Assembly (NCBI GenBank): GCA_964230215.1
Contig: CAXRGQ010000007.1
Location: 620,001-684,000 of the forward strand
Direction of reading: 5' to 3'
Source of the DNA: JAUILH01 sp964230215
Lineage (GTDB): Bacteria; Bacteroidota; Bacteroidia; Flavobacteriales_D; JAUILH01
DNA: 64,000 nt
Shown in pieces: positions 16,870 through 25,397 of this stretch; within the stretch, counting starts at the first letter, position 1; each line of letters opens with the position of its first letter. The notes below the pieces were generated by a model. The model had not been told where the DNA came from, searched no databases, and saw only the letters and a list, made by a program, of their open reading frames with translations. A program made the translations under genes and the position numbers.

Positions 16870-18906
16870 ATGAAGATACTAATTCCTTTGGGCCTTACAT
16901 TTTTACTGTTTAAATCACATGTAAGTATTGCTCAATGTACTACTTCAGACGGAACTTCTTGCGTTTGCAAAGATGGTTCTAATGACTGCGATTTACTGCC
17001 AGACATTACAGTCTCGTGGTATGCTATGGATATATATTTAGGTGGGCCAACAGAATTCTCACAATCTGGGAATGGGGCTGATGATGGAAAACTAAAACTC
17101 ACGGGGTCTACTCCCAACATTGGACATGGACCATTAACTGTATTGGGCTCAGAATACTTTGTGTGTGATGGAGACACCTTGTTCGGTGATCCCGGTGTGT
17201 GCCCAGACGGATCAGCACCGAGACAATTAATCACACAAAGGATTTATCATAAAAATAGCGATGGCACCATGACCTACACAGATCATTGGGCAGGCGCAAT
17301 GACTTATCACCCAACACATGGTCACAATCATGTTGATGACTGGGGTGTCTTTACTCTAAGATTAGAGGATCCTAACGAACCCAATCCGCTGAACTGGCCT
17401 ATTGTTGGAGAAGGCGCCAAGCTTGGGTTTTGCTTAATGGATTATGGAACTTGCTCTGGTTACAACAACCATTGCAAGGACGATAATACGCTGTACAGCA
17501 ATGGAAATACACTTTTAAACGGAGACTTTCCGAACTGGGGCTTGGGAGGCGGAAACTACAATTGTTCGCCAATTGAACAGGGAATTTCAGTTGGTTACAC
17601 CGATATTTATAACGAAAACCTAGACGGAATGTGGATTACGATTCCGCCAGGCACGTGCAACGGAAACTATTGGATAGTAGCCGAAATAGATCCATTAAAT
17701 CACTTTATTGAGGAAGACGAAACAAATAACTATACAGCCATCCCATTTACACTGACGCTTCAAGACGCTCCAGGCAACCCCAACTTTACCATAAGTTCTA
17801 ATATGGGAACAGAAATTTGTGATGGTCAGCTCGTAACCCTCACTGCTCCTGCCGGATTAAACTACATGTGGAGCACGGGAGATACCACACAGTCAATTCA
17901 AGTATCACAGGCGGGCACTTATGATGTAAGTCTTGAAAATCATTGCGGTGCTGCCACGAGTGCTCCCATTACCATAGACGTACTTCCTGCTCCCGACACA
18001 ATTAGCGTTAGTGGCGACACATTAGTGTGTGAAGGAACCAGCGTAACACTAACAGCCACAGATAGTGATGTTAACTGGTACAATGAAAATGGGTTCTTGG
18101 TTGGAAATGGTCAGACATTTACTTCTGCATCCTTAAGTTCGGCCACAACATTTTACGCAGAACCGCTGGAAGTTACCGCTGGTGTAACCGTGTCTACCGG
18201 AATTCCTGATACAGTAAGTGCTGGTGGTGCTTATTTCTCTGGGTCTCAATACATGTTGTTTGACGTTATGACACCAATTCGATTAAAGTCTGTTAAGGTA
18301 TATGCAAACGGTGCTGGAGCACGTGACTTTCAGCTCCTTGATCAAGGTGGTAATTTAGTTTATGGTGGTAGTTATAATTTGCCTGATGGAGAATCTGTTG
18401 TAGAGTTAAATTATGACATTCCTGTTGGAACAGACTATCAGTTCACCGCAGTAAACAGTCCCAACCTCTTCAGAAGCAATACAGGCATTAACTATCCATA
18501 CGAGATAACAGATACTATTTCGATTTTTGGATCAACTGCTGGTCCTGGCTTTTACTACTATTTTTATGATTGGGTAATAGAAGCAGGTCTGAGCGAATGT
18601 GCTGGAGACCTTGTTTCCTTTAACGTAAACGTGGAGGACTGCACTGGCATACAAGAAGAAGAAGGAATAGAGATTAGTGTTTATCCAAACCCTAGTAATG
18701 GTCAAGCTGTGGAAATTGAATTAGGTTCTGTCGTACAAAATGGAAAGCTTCTTATCTATGATAGTGCAAGCAGACTAGTATACTCTCAATCAATTAGTGG
18801 AAAAACTCACACAATGGTATCCAATGATCTAAGTGCTGGAATATATACCATCGTTGTATCTGATAAAAACGGTAATTCTAGCCCTAAGCAGCTAGTTATT
18901 CAATAA
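16870..18906 (+). CDS. T9SS-secreted lysyl-oxidase-like copper amine oxidase
   Basis: 678 residues: signal peptide, a lysyl-oxidase (LOX) catalytic domain at about 28-300, Ig-like domains, and a type A T9SS sorting domain (ISVYPNPSNGQ ... LSAGIYTIVVS). The LOX copper cluster is present as His147, His150, His152 and His154 in YHPTHGHNH, matching WHSCHQHYH of animal LOX. Lys184 in EGAKLGFCLMD and Tyr247 in GYTDIYNENLDGMW align with Lys320 and Tyr355 of human LOX, which cross-link to form the lysyl-tyrosylquinone cofactor. The domain ends with EDETNNYT, as LOX does with its SDxTNN motif. Likely activity is oxidative deamination of amines or lysyl side chains outside the cell; the target is unknown. 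It is co-directional with the next gene, one base apart. Confidence 0.9.
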   Translation: MKILIPLGLTFLLFKSHVSIAQCTTSDGTSCVCKDGSNDCDLLPDITVSWYAMDIYLGGPTEFSQSGNGADDGKLKLTGSTPNIGHGPLTVLGSEYFVCDGDTLFGDPGVCPDGSAPRQLITQRIYHKNSDGTMTYTDHWAGAMTYHPTHGHNHVDDWGVFTLRLEDPNEPNPLNWPIVGEGAKLGFCLMDYGTCSGYNNHCKDDNTLYSNGNTLLNGDFPNWGLGGGNYNCSPIEQGISVGYTDIYNENLDGMWITIPPGTCNGNYWIVAEIDPLNHFIEEDETNNYTAIPFTLTLQDAPGNPNFTISSNMGTEICDGQLVTLTAPAGLNYMWSTGDTTQSIQVSQAGTYDVSLENHCGAATSAPITIDVLPAPDTISVSGDTLVCEGTSVTLTATDSDVNWYNENGFLVGNGQTFTSASLSSATTFYAEPLEVTAGVTVSTGIPDTVSAGGAYFSGSQYMLFDVMTPIRLKSVKVYANGAGARDFQLLDQGGNLVYGGSYNLPDGESVVELNYDIPVGTDYQFTAVNSPNLFRSNTGINYPYEITDTISIFGSTAGPGFYYYFYDWVIEAGLSECAGDLVSFNVNVEDCTGIQEEEGIEISVYPNPSNGQAVEIELGSVVQNGKLLIYDSASRLVYSQSISGKTHTMVSNDLSAGIYTIVVSDKNGNSSPKQLVIQ

Positions 18907-18907
18907 C

Positions 18908-20089
18908 ATGAAATACCTTATTAGCGCACTCTTTCTATTGGCCTTTTTGCCTTCTATAGGGCAAGAAACATGGGACATATATAACACAAGTAATAGCCCC
19001 CTCGCTAGTAATACTATAAGATGTATCAGTGGTGATAACGCAGGAAACTTATGGGTGGGCACGGACAACGGGCTTTACACCTTTGACGGCAGCAACTGGA
19101 CGAGCTTTGATACTAGCAATTCTGACATTCCGTCTAATCATATTCGCTCCCTCTTTATTGATGAATACGATAGTGTTTGGGTGGGTACACAAGATGCAGG
19201 GCTCGCTATATTCGATGGAAGCAACTGGCTTAATTGGAATACCCAAAACTCCGACTTACAAGATGATTTTATCAAGGCCATTTATAAAAACGACTCAGTG
19301 TTAATGCTTGGAAGCACTTATGGCTTAATGCGTTATTTTAATGGGGTTTTTCGCCACTGGACGGTATCCAATTCAAATATGTGGTCAAACAATATTTCGA
19401 GCATTAAAGCTCTTGGTGATACCATACTATTTGGGTCTTTTAATGGTGGCTTAAGTCTATTAATTGACACAAGCATTACTGTCTACAATTCTTATACTAG
19501 TAGCTTTTCTGATAACACCGTTCTTGGGCTTGACGTGTATGAAAACAAAGTGTGGTGCGCAACCCCATCTGGTGGCCTGGCAACACATACACCCCCGGGA
19601 AGCTTTGCGGTATTTTCAAGCTCAAACAGCACCATTCCTAGCAATAGTTTAACGTGTATAGACGCTGGTCCTGCGGTTTCAATTGGCAGCTATAATCAAG
19701 GCCTTATTCGATATGAGTTTGGGGGTTTCAAGTATTACAACACATCCAATTCATCTATTCCTGATGATTATGTTTTATCTGTGCTTGAGTTGAATAACTC
19801 GATTTGGATCGGCACTAACAATGGTGGACTTGCTAGATTAAGAAACTATACCTCAACAACAAGTTTTGATGCTAATACCAGCACAATAATCATTCACGAT
19901 GAATTGATAGAAATCGTTTCTCAAGGGCAATTTAGTATTAGGGTCTTCTCAATTGACGGTAGCTTGGAATATTCCGATTCATTTGTAGACTCAGCTTTAA
20001 TTCCGTTTACAATTAGCACAACAGGGGTATACCTAATAGAACTCACTAGTGATAGTGGGGAGCGACTTGTAAGAAAGTTCTATAAATAG
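18908..20089 (+). CDS. Secreted two-component-propeller-like protein
   Basis: 393 residues with a signal peptide (LFLLAFLPSIGQ) and repeated blades of the LWVGTDNGLYTFDGSNW type, the repeat usually found in hybrid sensors. Here it stands alone with no membrane helix and no output domain. The last 80 residues (FSIRVFSIDGSLEYS ... TGVYLIELTSDSGERLVRKFYK) look like a T9SS type A sorting domain that has lost the YPNP start. It follows the LOX-like gene by one base and is probably co-expressed. Function unknown; a surface binding protein is possible. Confidence 0.85.
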   Translation: MKYLISALFLLAFLPSIGQETWDIYNTSNSPLASNTIRCISGDNAGNLWVGTDNGLYTFDGSNWTSFDTSNSDIPSNHIRSLFIDEYDSVWVGTQDAGLAIFDGSNWLNWNTQNSDLQDDFIKAIYKNDSVLMLGSTYGLMRYFNGVFRHWTVSNSNMWSNNISSIKALGDTILFGSFNGGLSLLIDTSITVYNSYTSSFSDNTVLGLDVYENKVWCATPSGGLATHTPPGSFAVFSSSNSTIPSNSLTCIDAGPAVSIGSYNQGLIRYEFGGFKYYNTSNSSIPDDYVLSVLELNNSIWIGTNNGGLARLRNYTSTTSFDANTSTIIIHDELIEIVSQGQFSIRVFSIDGSLEYSDSFVDSALIPFTISTTGVYLIELTSDSGERLVRKFYK

Positions 20090-20175
20090 TCTTCATGTCC
20101 ACAGCGTTGGTGTTTGTACATGGGTAGATGTTTATTTCTTTAATCCTGCTTACAACAATCATTTATAAACAGCCC

Positions 20176-20183
20176 TATATTTG
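20176..20183 (+). promoter_or_regulatory. -7 promoter box for the polysaccharide locus
   Basis: TATATTTG fits TAnnTTTG and ends only six bases before the GTG at 20190, so a transcript starting normally would be nearly leaderless, or the true start codon is further in. Confidence 0.45.
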
Positions 20184-20189
20184 TAATAG

Positions 20190-20771
20190 GTGAAAAAGCT
20201 ACTTAATTATATACGTGCAAGAAGAAGAAAACGCCGAGCAGAGTCAAGTCGTCCAATCATGATTTATGGTGTTGATGTAAATGGAGTGCAGCTTCCACTG
20301 ACCAGAATTGGTAGTCATACCAGTATTGTTGGTGAAGCTAATTTAGATTTGGCTAATGATGTTTTTATTGGACAATTCAACTTTATTGAGGCCTCCAATG
20401 GAATTAAGATTTCCGAAGGCTGTCAGATAACGAATTACATCTCTATTCTTAGTCACAGTAGTCATCAGTCAATTCGATTATACGGAAAAGAATATAGGAC
20501 ACAGAGCGACTTAAAAGCATACGTTAAAGGCAAGGTTGAGATTGGTAAGTACTCCTTTATTGGTCCACATTCAACCATCCTACCAAATACAAAAATTGGT
20601 AAGGGCAGTATTGTGTCTGCTTACAGCATGGTTAAAGGTGATTTCCCCGACTTTGCCATAATTGCTGGAAACCCCGCAAAAGTAGTCGGTGATACAAGAG
20701 ACAAGGACAAAGAGTGGCTTGAAAAACATCCCGAACTAACCAATTATTATGAGCAATGGGCAAAAGACTAA
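20190..20771 (+). CDS. Left-handed beta-helix (hexapeptide repeat) acyltransferase
   Basis: 193 residues with hexapeptide-type turns (IGSHTSIVGEANLDLAND, VEIGKYSFIGPHSTILPNTKIGKGSIVSA) and the terminal IIAGNPAKVVGD typical of WcaF/LacA-like O-acetyltransferases. It probably acetylates a sugar of the polysaccharide made by this locus. A very basic N-terminus (RARRRKRRAE) precedes the fold. The start is GTG 20190, with ATG 20259 as an alternative. It overlaps the next gene by 16 bases. Confidence 0.88.
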   Translation: MKKLLNYIRARRRKRRAESSRPIMIYGVDVNGVQLPLTRIGSHTSIVGEANLDLANDVFIGQFNFIEASNGIKISEGCQITNYISILSHSSHQSIRLYGKEYRTQSDLKAYVKGKVEIGKYSFIGPHSTILPNTKIGKGSIVSAYSMVKGDFPDFAIIAGNPAKVVGDTRDKDKEWLEKHPELTNYYEQWAKD

Positions 20772-21655
20772 AAGTGCTCATAGTTGGTCTACCTCTATTT
20801 GCTGAAAGATTGCAAAAAGACCTGTCTTCCTTTGATAAGGAAAATACTTACTACTGGCTCAACACCTATTACAACAAACTGGACAAAATAAAAGCGCGTC
20901 TTCTAATTCCTGCGGTTGACGTTGTTTACTCTATAAATGGAACCTTAGGTAAAAGTCGTGTTTTTGATTTAGCACTGAAGAAGAACAAGAAGCTCATGAT
21001 GACGTGGGTGGGCACTGATGTTACCAAATCAAAACAAATTGCTAATCCCAACCTAGACTACCTGAATAAGGCACATCATTTTTGTGAGGTTTCTTGGATT
21101 CAAGAAGAATTGAGAGACATGAATATAGAAGCACGTATTCTTAATTTTTTCAACTTTAATAAGGATATCCCTTATGTCTTTCCTTCTAACAAAACCTTAT
21201 CAGTATTGAGTTATATGGCATCTGGGAGAGAAGAATATTATGGATATTCTAAACTAATGGCTGCCGCTAAAGCACATCCTGACGTAAATTTTACTATTGT
21301 TGGGTCCGAAGGCTTGGATGACGTGTTAGACAATGTTAGTTTTCTTGGCTGGGTAGACAATATGCCTGAGCTTATGGACAATCACCATGCGTGTGTGCGT
21401 CTTGTTGAGCACGATGGTCTATCTGGCTTTGTACTTGAATCCCTTCTAAAAGCAAGGCAGGTTATTTACAGCGAGCCTTTAAATTATACTTTGCGTGCTC
21501 AAAACAAAGACACCCTTATTGAGAAGATAGAATTATTAAAGAATCAACTCAATTCGGGTAATAGCCTTGAAAACAAAGGGGGTAGAGATTTTGTACAAAG
21601 CACCTTTAATAGAGAGAAAATACTAGGTGAATTAATTCAAGAATTCAAACGTTGA
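20756..21655 (+). CDS. Glycosyltransferase, GT-B fold
   Basis: 299 residues. The N-terminal half (KVLIVGLPLFAERL) and a C-terminal half with FTIVGSEGLDDVLDNVSFLGWVDNMPELMDNH, then HDGLSGFVLESLLKARQVIYSE, fit a GT4-like enzyme whose second domain binds the nucleotide sugar. It is shorter than usual. The ATG at 20756 lies inside the end of the acyltransferase gene, indicating tight coupling. The sugar specificity cannot be read. Confidence 0.82.
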   Translation: MGKRLKVLIVGLPLFAERLQKDLSSFDKENTYYWLNTYYNKLDKIKARLLIPAVDVVYSINGTLGKSRVFDLALKKNKKLMMTWVGTDVTKSKQIANPNLDYLNKAHHFCEVSWIQEELRDMNIEARILNFFNFNKDIPYVFPSNKTLSVLSYMASGREEYYGYSKLMAAAKAHPDVNFTIVGSEGLDDVLDNVSFLGWVDNMPELMDNHHACVRLVEHDGLSGFVLESLLKARQVIYSEPLNYTLRAQNKDTLIEKIELLKNQLNSGNSLENKGGRDFVQSTFNREKILGELIQEFKR

Positions 21656-22725
21656 AAGGACTAATTATCGCATATTCATTTCCTCCAAACACCGGGGTAG
21701 GCGCGTTAAGGCCTGCATATTGGGCTAAACACTTTTGCGAACATGGCGTTGAAGTTGAGGTTGTTTCTGCCTTTGATCATTCTGGAGCGGCCGAGTTTAG
21801 GCATCACTATGTTCCATTAAAATCATCATCTCCTTTGCAAGGAATAATTAAAGATGAAGGCTTGCGATGGCGTAAGGATGTTCTTGAGTACTTAAAAACT
21901 CATTCACTTTCCAACTTTGATTTTGTAATTATAACTGGCGGTCCCTTTTTTCATTTTTCTCTTGCTAGATACTTTAAAAAACAAGGAATCAAAGTTTTTT
22001 TAGACTTTAGAGACCCTTTCAGTTATAACCCTAGAATGAATGAAAAGGGTTTAAAAAAACGCATCAAACAATCTTTTGAAAACCATTGTTTAAAATATGC
22101 TGATGCAGTAATTACAGTTAATAAAGAATGTCACGAATACATTGCTCCTAAAAACACGCATATTGCTAGATGGATAATTCCTAATGGCTTTAATGATGAT
22201 GAGCTTCCTAAAGAACATAAGAGCTCGGTTGAAGGCTTGTTTTATGCAGGAAAGTTTTATTGGCCTCCTACTAATTTCTTTTCTGTTTTGGCGAAAAATA
22301 ATTACAGCCTATTTCATGCCGGAAATAAGCTGGAAATAGACCATGATTATCTTAATTCAAATGGGTATAAATATCTCGGGTACTTGAGTCAGGCGGAATT
22401 ATATAAAGAGCTCAACAATGCCGAGATAGGCGTGGTGTTTACTATGAATATTCCTTTCGAGTCAACCACAAAAATTTACGATTACATTGCCCTAAACAAA
22501 AAAATTCTTGTGATAACTCAAGGCAAACCGAATATCGGCGCTCTCAAAAGAGAGTTAGACAACTACCCCTACCACCAATGGGTAAGTAATGACCCCGCTG
22601 AAATTGCAGCCGCAATAGCTAAACTAAAGGAGATGAAGGTTGAAGTATTTGATCCGCATCCTTTTTCTAGAAAACACGCATTAGTGCTACTCTCTAATAA
22701 AATTTTTGACTGCTTTAATGCCTAA
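21652..22725 (+). CDS. Glycosyltransferase family 4-like
   Basis: 357 residues starting at a TTG that overlaps the previous stop. The N-terminus MKGLIIAYSFPPNTGVGALRP has the glycine-rich acceptor-side loop of GT4 enzymes. Later segments ADAVITVNKEC and RWIIPNGFNDDEL are the usual hinge region, and FESTTKIYDYIALNKKILVIT is the sugar-nucleotide site. It acts in the cytoplasm in building the surface polysaccharide. Donor unknown. Confidence 0.88.
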   Translation: MKGLIIAYSFPPNTGVGALRPAYWAKHFCEHGVEVEVVSAFDHSGAAEFRHHYVPLKSSSPLQGIIKDEGLRWRKDVLEYLKTHSLSNFDFVIITGGPFFHFSLARYFKKQGIKVFLDFRDPFSYNPRMNEKGLKKRIKQSFENHCLKYADAVITVNKECHEYIAPKNTHIARWIIPNGFNDDELPKEHKSSVEGLFYAGKFYWPPTNFFSVLAKNNYSLFHAGNKLEIDHDYLNSNGYKYLGYLSQAELYKELNNAEIGVVFTMNIPFESTTKIYDYIALNKKILVITQGKPNIGALKRELDNYPYHQWVSNDPAEIAAAIAKLKEMKVEVFDPHPFSRKHALVLLSNKIFDCFNA

Positions 22726-23875
22726 GTGGAAATACATATTTGTTTTGTATATCGCGCTCTGTTTAATAATAGACGTTGTTTTACCTTCAAGTCTGCACTT
22801 ATCCTACGTCAATTACTTGTTTCCTCTTGTTTTTGTTTTGCTTATTAGCGAGTATATACAAAAGTCCGCATTCATGTATAGTATGATACTCGCCGGCGGA
22901 TATTGTGTATATCAGGTCGGTGTTAATGCATTTATTCAGCCTCTTTCGTTTGCAGAAGCCTTGTGGTCCTTTCAATACCTTAAGGTTTTAACCCTTTTTT
23001 GGTGTGGGTATTTCGCTTGGGAACACAACAAACATCTTTATAGTGGTTTAATTGATCTTGTATTTGTTTTGCTTGCTCTGATCAACATTTTACAACTAAT
23101 GGAGGTTAGTGTCATTCTAGAGTTTTATGCACCAAGCGCGAATTATCTTCAGGAATCAAGCTACTCAATCTTAGATTATCGCTTGTATGGATCATTTTTA
23201 AATCCTAACAACAACGCCCTAGCTCTTCTACTATTCCTTGTTTATTATCTATTTAGTGAGCGTGATTTAAAGTGGTCGTTTGTTGTCATCTCAGGATGTA
23301 TTTTGTTTATGACACAAAGCAGAACCGCCCTATTATTAATGTTGATGGCACTCGGAATATACGTCTTATTTAAATCAACGATTAGTCAGAAAAAACTAGC
23401 GATTATTGGTGTACTCGGCATTGCTCTTTTTTCCGGGCTTCTTGCTGTTTTTAAGTTCGACTACATACTTATGCTGATCGATGGCCGTATTTTTTCTTCT
23501 TCCAGTTTTTTAACAAGGGCAGATGCAATCAATGCTGTTATAGACATTAACAAAGGGAGTTGGCTAATTGGGCAGGGAAAAGTAAGCGACATCCCCTCAT
23601 TAATTGGGTACTCAGTTGATAATCAATACATGTATACCTATTTGGAATATGGAGTTGTTGGCATAATTCTTTTTGCTTTACTTGTTGTTTATGCTTTTAA
23701 AAAAGCGATAAAACCTTTAAACCTAATGTCCACAACACTTCTCCTGTGTTTAACTTTTGCGGGCTTAAGCAACCTCAGCTTTTCTAATGGCGAATTGCTT
23801 TCTATTTACACTGCTTTGTTAGCGTCTTCCTTTTTTCTAAATACAGAGAGCTCTAGCATTAAGCAAAGTAGATAA
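22718..23875 (+). CDS. O-antigen ligase/polymerase-like membrane protein (first of two)
   Basis: 385 residues, about ten hydrophobic segments. It has a central YGSFLNPNNNALALLL motif and a periplasmic loop between the late helices, as in Wzy/WaaL-type proteins. The ATG 22718 is preferred over TTG 22706; both overlap the upstream gene. The 3' end overlaps a minus-strand gene by 70 bases. It likely joins repeat units or transfers the glycan in the periplasm; ligase and polymerase cannot be told apart by eye. Confidence 0.8.
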   Translation: MPKWKYIFVLYIALCLIIDVVLPSSLHLSYVNYLFPLVFVLLISEYIQKSAFMYSMILAGGYCVYQVGVNAFIQPLSFAEALWSFQYLKVLTLFWCGYFAWEHNKHLYSGLIDLVFVLLALINILQLMEVSVILEFYAPSANYLQESSYSILDYRLYGSFLNPNNNALALLLFLVYYLFSERDLKWSFVVISGCILFMTQSRTALLLMLMALGIYVLFKSTISQKKLAIIGVLGIALFSGLLAVFKFDYILMLIDGRIFSSSSFLTRADAINAVIDINKGSWLIGQGKVSDIPSLIGYSVDNQYMYTYLEYGVVGIILFALLVVYAFKKAIKPLNLMSTTLLLCLTFAGLSNLSFSNGELLSIYTALLASSFFLNTESSSIKQSR

Positions 23876-24279
23876 ATAAGTAGAGCTAGACCTAAACTTT
23901 TTCCAAGTGGTTTACTTGAACCAAAGCTGCTAATGCTTACCGTTTTCGGGGTTTCAATTTCGTAATTATTGAAGTATGTGTCTGCTTCTGATTTGTTATA
24001 AGTATCAGTTTTTGTAAACACTCTCAATTCGAATCTTCTTACGCCTTCTTCAATAAGGCTATCACCTAATGACTCCCAGTTTGCTTGAAAGTAAATATCC
24101 TCGGTTTTGTAGCTATTCATGCTGTCCTTGTAGCTAGCGTAATCTTTGGATGAACACTCAAATGTTTGTCGATATTCATGCCACTTAGTTTCCATCAAAA
24201 AAAAGTGAATGCTAAAGCCAACAAGTGCACCTGCAATGCCTATTTTCTGTAACAAACTGATATTTTTAATCAATTTCAT
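23806..24279 (-). CDS. Hypothetical two-helix membrane protein, antisense within the polysaccharide locus
   Basis: 157 residues with a membrane helix near residues 13-30 and another near 128-147, and a soluble middle part of about 95 residues between them. No family is recognised. It is the only minus-strand gene between 20190 and 26610. It overlaps the 3' end of the upstream membrane protein gene by 70 bases and diverges from the next glycosyltransferase. Its hydrophobic ends and coherent start support it as real. Confidence 0.7.
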   Translation of the reverse strand: MKLIKNISLLQKIGIAGALVGFSIHFFLMETKWHEYRQTFECSSKDYASYKDSMNSYKTEDIYFQANWESLGDSLIEEGVRRFELRVFTKTDTYNKSEADTYFNNYEIETPKTVSISSFGSSKPLGKSLGLALLIYLLCLMLELSVFRKKEDANKAV

Positions 24280-24297
24280 TTAGGTATATAAATAGTT

Positions 24298-24305
24298 TAC
24301 TTTTG
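24298..24305 (+). promoter_or_regulatory. -7 promoter box before the second polysaccharide segment
   Basis: TACTTTTG fits TAnnTTTG and lies three bases before the ATG at 24309, suggesting a leaderless transcript. It would restart transcription after the antisense gene. Confidence 0.4.
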
Positions 24306-24308
24306 TCT

Positions 24309-25397
24309 ATGTTGAGCTCAAACAAAAGTATATTAATCTTAGCAGATGTAAATTCTAGCCACACCAAAAAGTGGGTGATTTCATTATGCGGAAATTTTGA
24401 TGTGAGTTTATACTCCTTGACAGCACCCAAAGAGCCATGGATAAAAAACTATCCAGTGCGATTTAAATCGTTTGAAGCAAATGACGATTTAAGCAAACAG
24501 AAAAGCGACCGAAAAAAGTTAGTTTATTACAAAGCCATAAAATCTCTTAAGGCGTTTTATAAAGATGTTGATCCAGAGCTTGTTCATGCCCATTATGCCA
24601 CGTCATATGGTATGTTAGCTAGAAAGTTAGGACATAACAAGACCATTATCTCTGTTTGGGGGAGTGATGTATTAGAGTTTCCTAATAAAAGTATCCTACA
24701 CAAGTTTTTTCTAAAGCGAATTTTAAAATCTGCTGCTATAGTTTGCTCTACCTCAAAAAACATGTCTCTTGCACTGAATGAACTGGGCTTTAAAAATGTT
24801 CTCATCATTCCTTTTGGAATAGACACCAATACATTTAATTGTACCACTAGGCAGAATAAAACTTACACCATTGGCACGGTGAAAGCGCTAGAAGAAGTAT
24901 ATGGTATAGATATTTTACTCCGCGTTTACGCACAATATCGAGAAATATCAAGCGTTTCTAGCCAACTTAAAATATTTGGTAAAGGCAATCAACTTGCTGA
25001 CTTAAAAAAATTGGCCAGTGAACTAAGCATTCAGGATGTCGTTAGCTTTGAAGGGTTCATCCCTCATGACAATATTAAGTCCGCCTATGAAAAATTAGAT
25101 GTGTATTGTGCTTTTTCAAGACGAGAAAGTTTTGGTGTAGCGGTGTTGGAAGCACAATCAACAGAATTACCTGTTTTATGCTCAAATATCGGAGGTTTGC
25201 CTGAAGTATGTGATCCTGCGTCTGGTGCCTTGTTTAGTTTAGATCAGTTTTCTGAGGCCGCAAATCACCTTAAAACTCTAGAAAACGAAGAAATAAGAAT
25301 AGAAAAAGGTAAACAAGCAAGACAATTTGTTTGTGACAATTATGACTGGTCTAAATCCGTTGAAAAAATGATAGCCGTATATGATAAACTCGCTTAA
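24309..25397 (+). CDS. Glycosyltransferase family 4
   Basis: 362 residues of a standard GT-B enzyme: N-terminal VHAHYATSYGMLARKLG and ISVWGSDVLEF, hinge NVLIIPFGIDTNTFN, donor domain FSRRESFGVAVLEAQSTELPVLCSNIGGLPEVC with the EX7E-type pattern. The ATG 24309 is used rather than TTG 24303, which lies inside the promoter box. It overlaps the next gene by 17 bases. It acts in polysaccharide assembly; the sugar is unknown. Confidence 0.93.
   Translation: MLSSNKSILILADVNSSHTKKWVISLCGNFDVSLYSLTAPKEPWIKNYPVRFKSFEANDDLSKQKSDRKKLVYYKAIKSLKAFYKDVDPELVHAHYATSYGMLARKLGHNKTIISVWGSDVLEFPNKSILHKFFLKRILKSAAIVCSTSKNMSLALNELGFKNVLIIPFGIDTNTFNCTTRQNKTYTIGTVKALEEVYGIDILLRVYAQYREISSVSSQLKIFGKGNQLADLKKLASELSIQDVVSFEGFIPHDNIKSAYEKLDVYCAFSRRESFGVAVLEAQSTELPVLCSNIGGLPEVCDPASGALFSLDQFSEAANHLKTLENEEIRIEKGKQARQFVCDNYDWSKSVEKMIAVYDKLA

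Noticed and set aside
22706..22717. Upstream TTG start for the first O-antigen ligase-like protein
   Set aside because: ATG 22718 gives the normal short N-terminus before the first membrane helix; the TTG adds four residues deeper inside the upstream gene.
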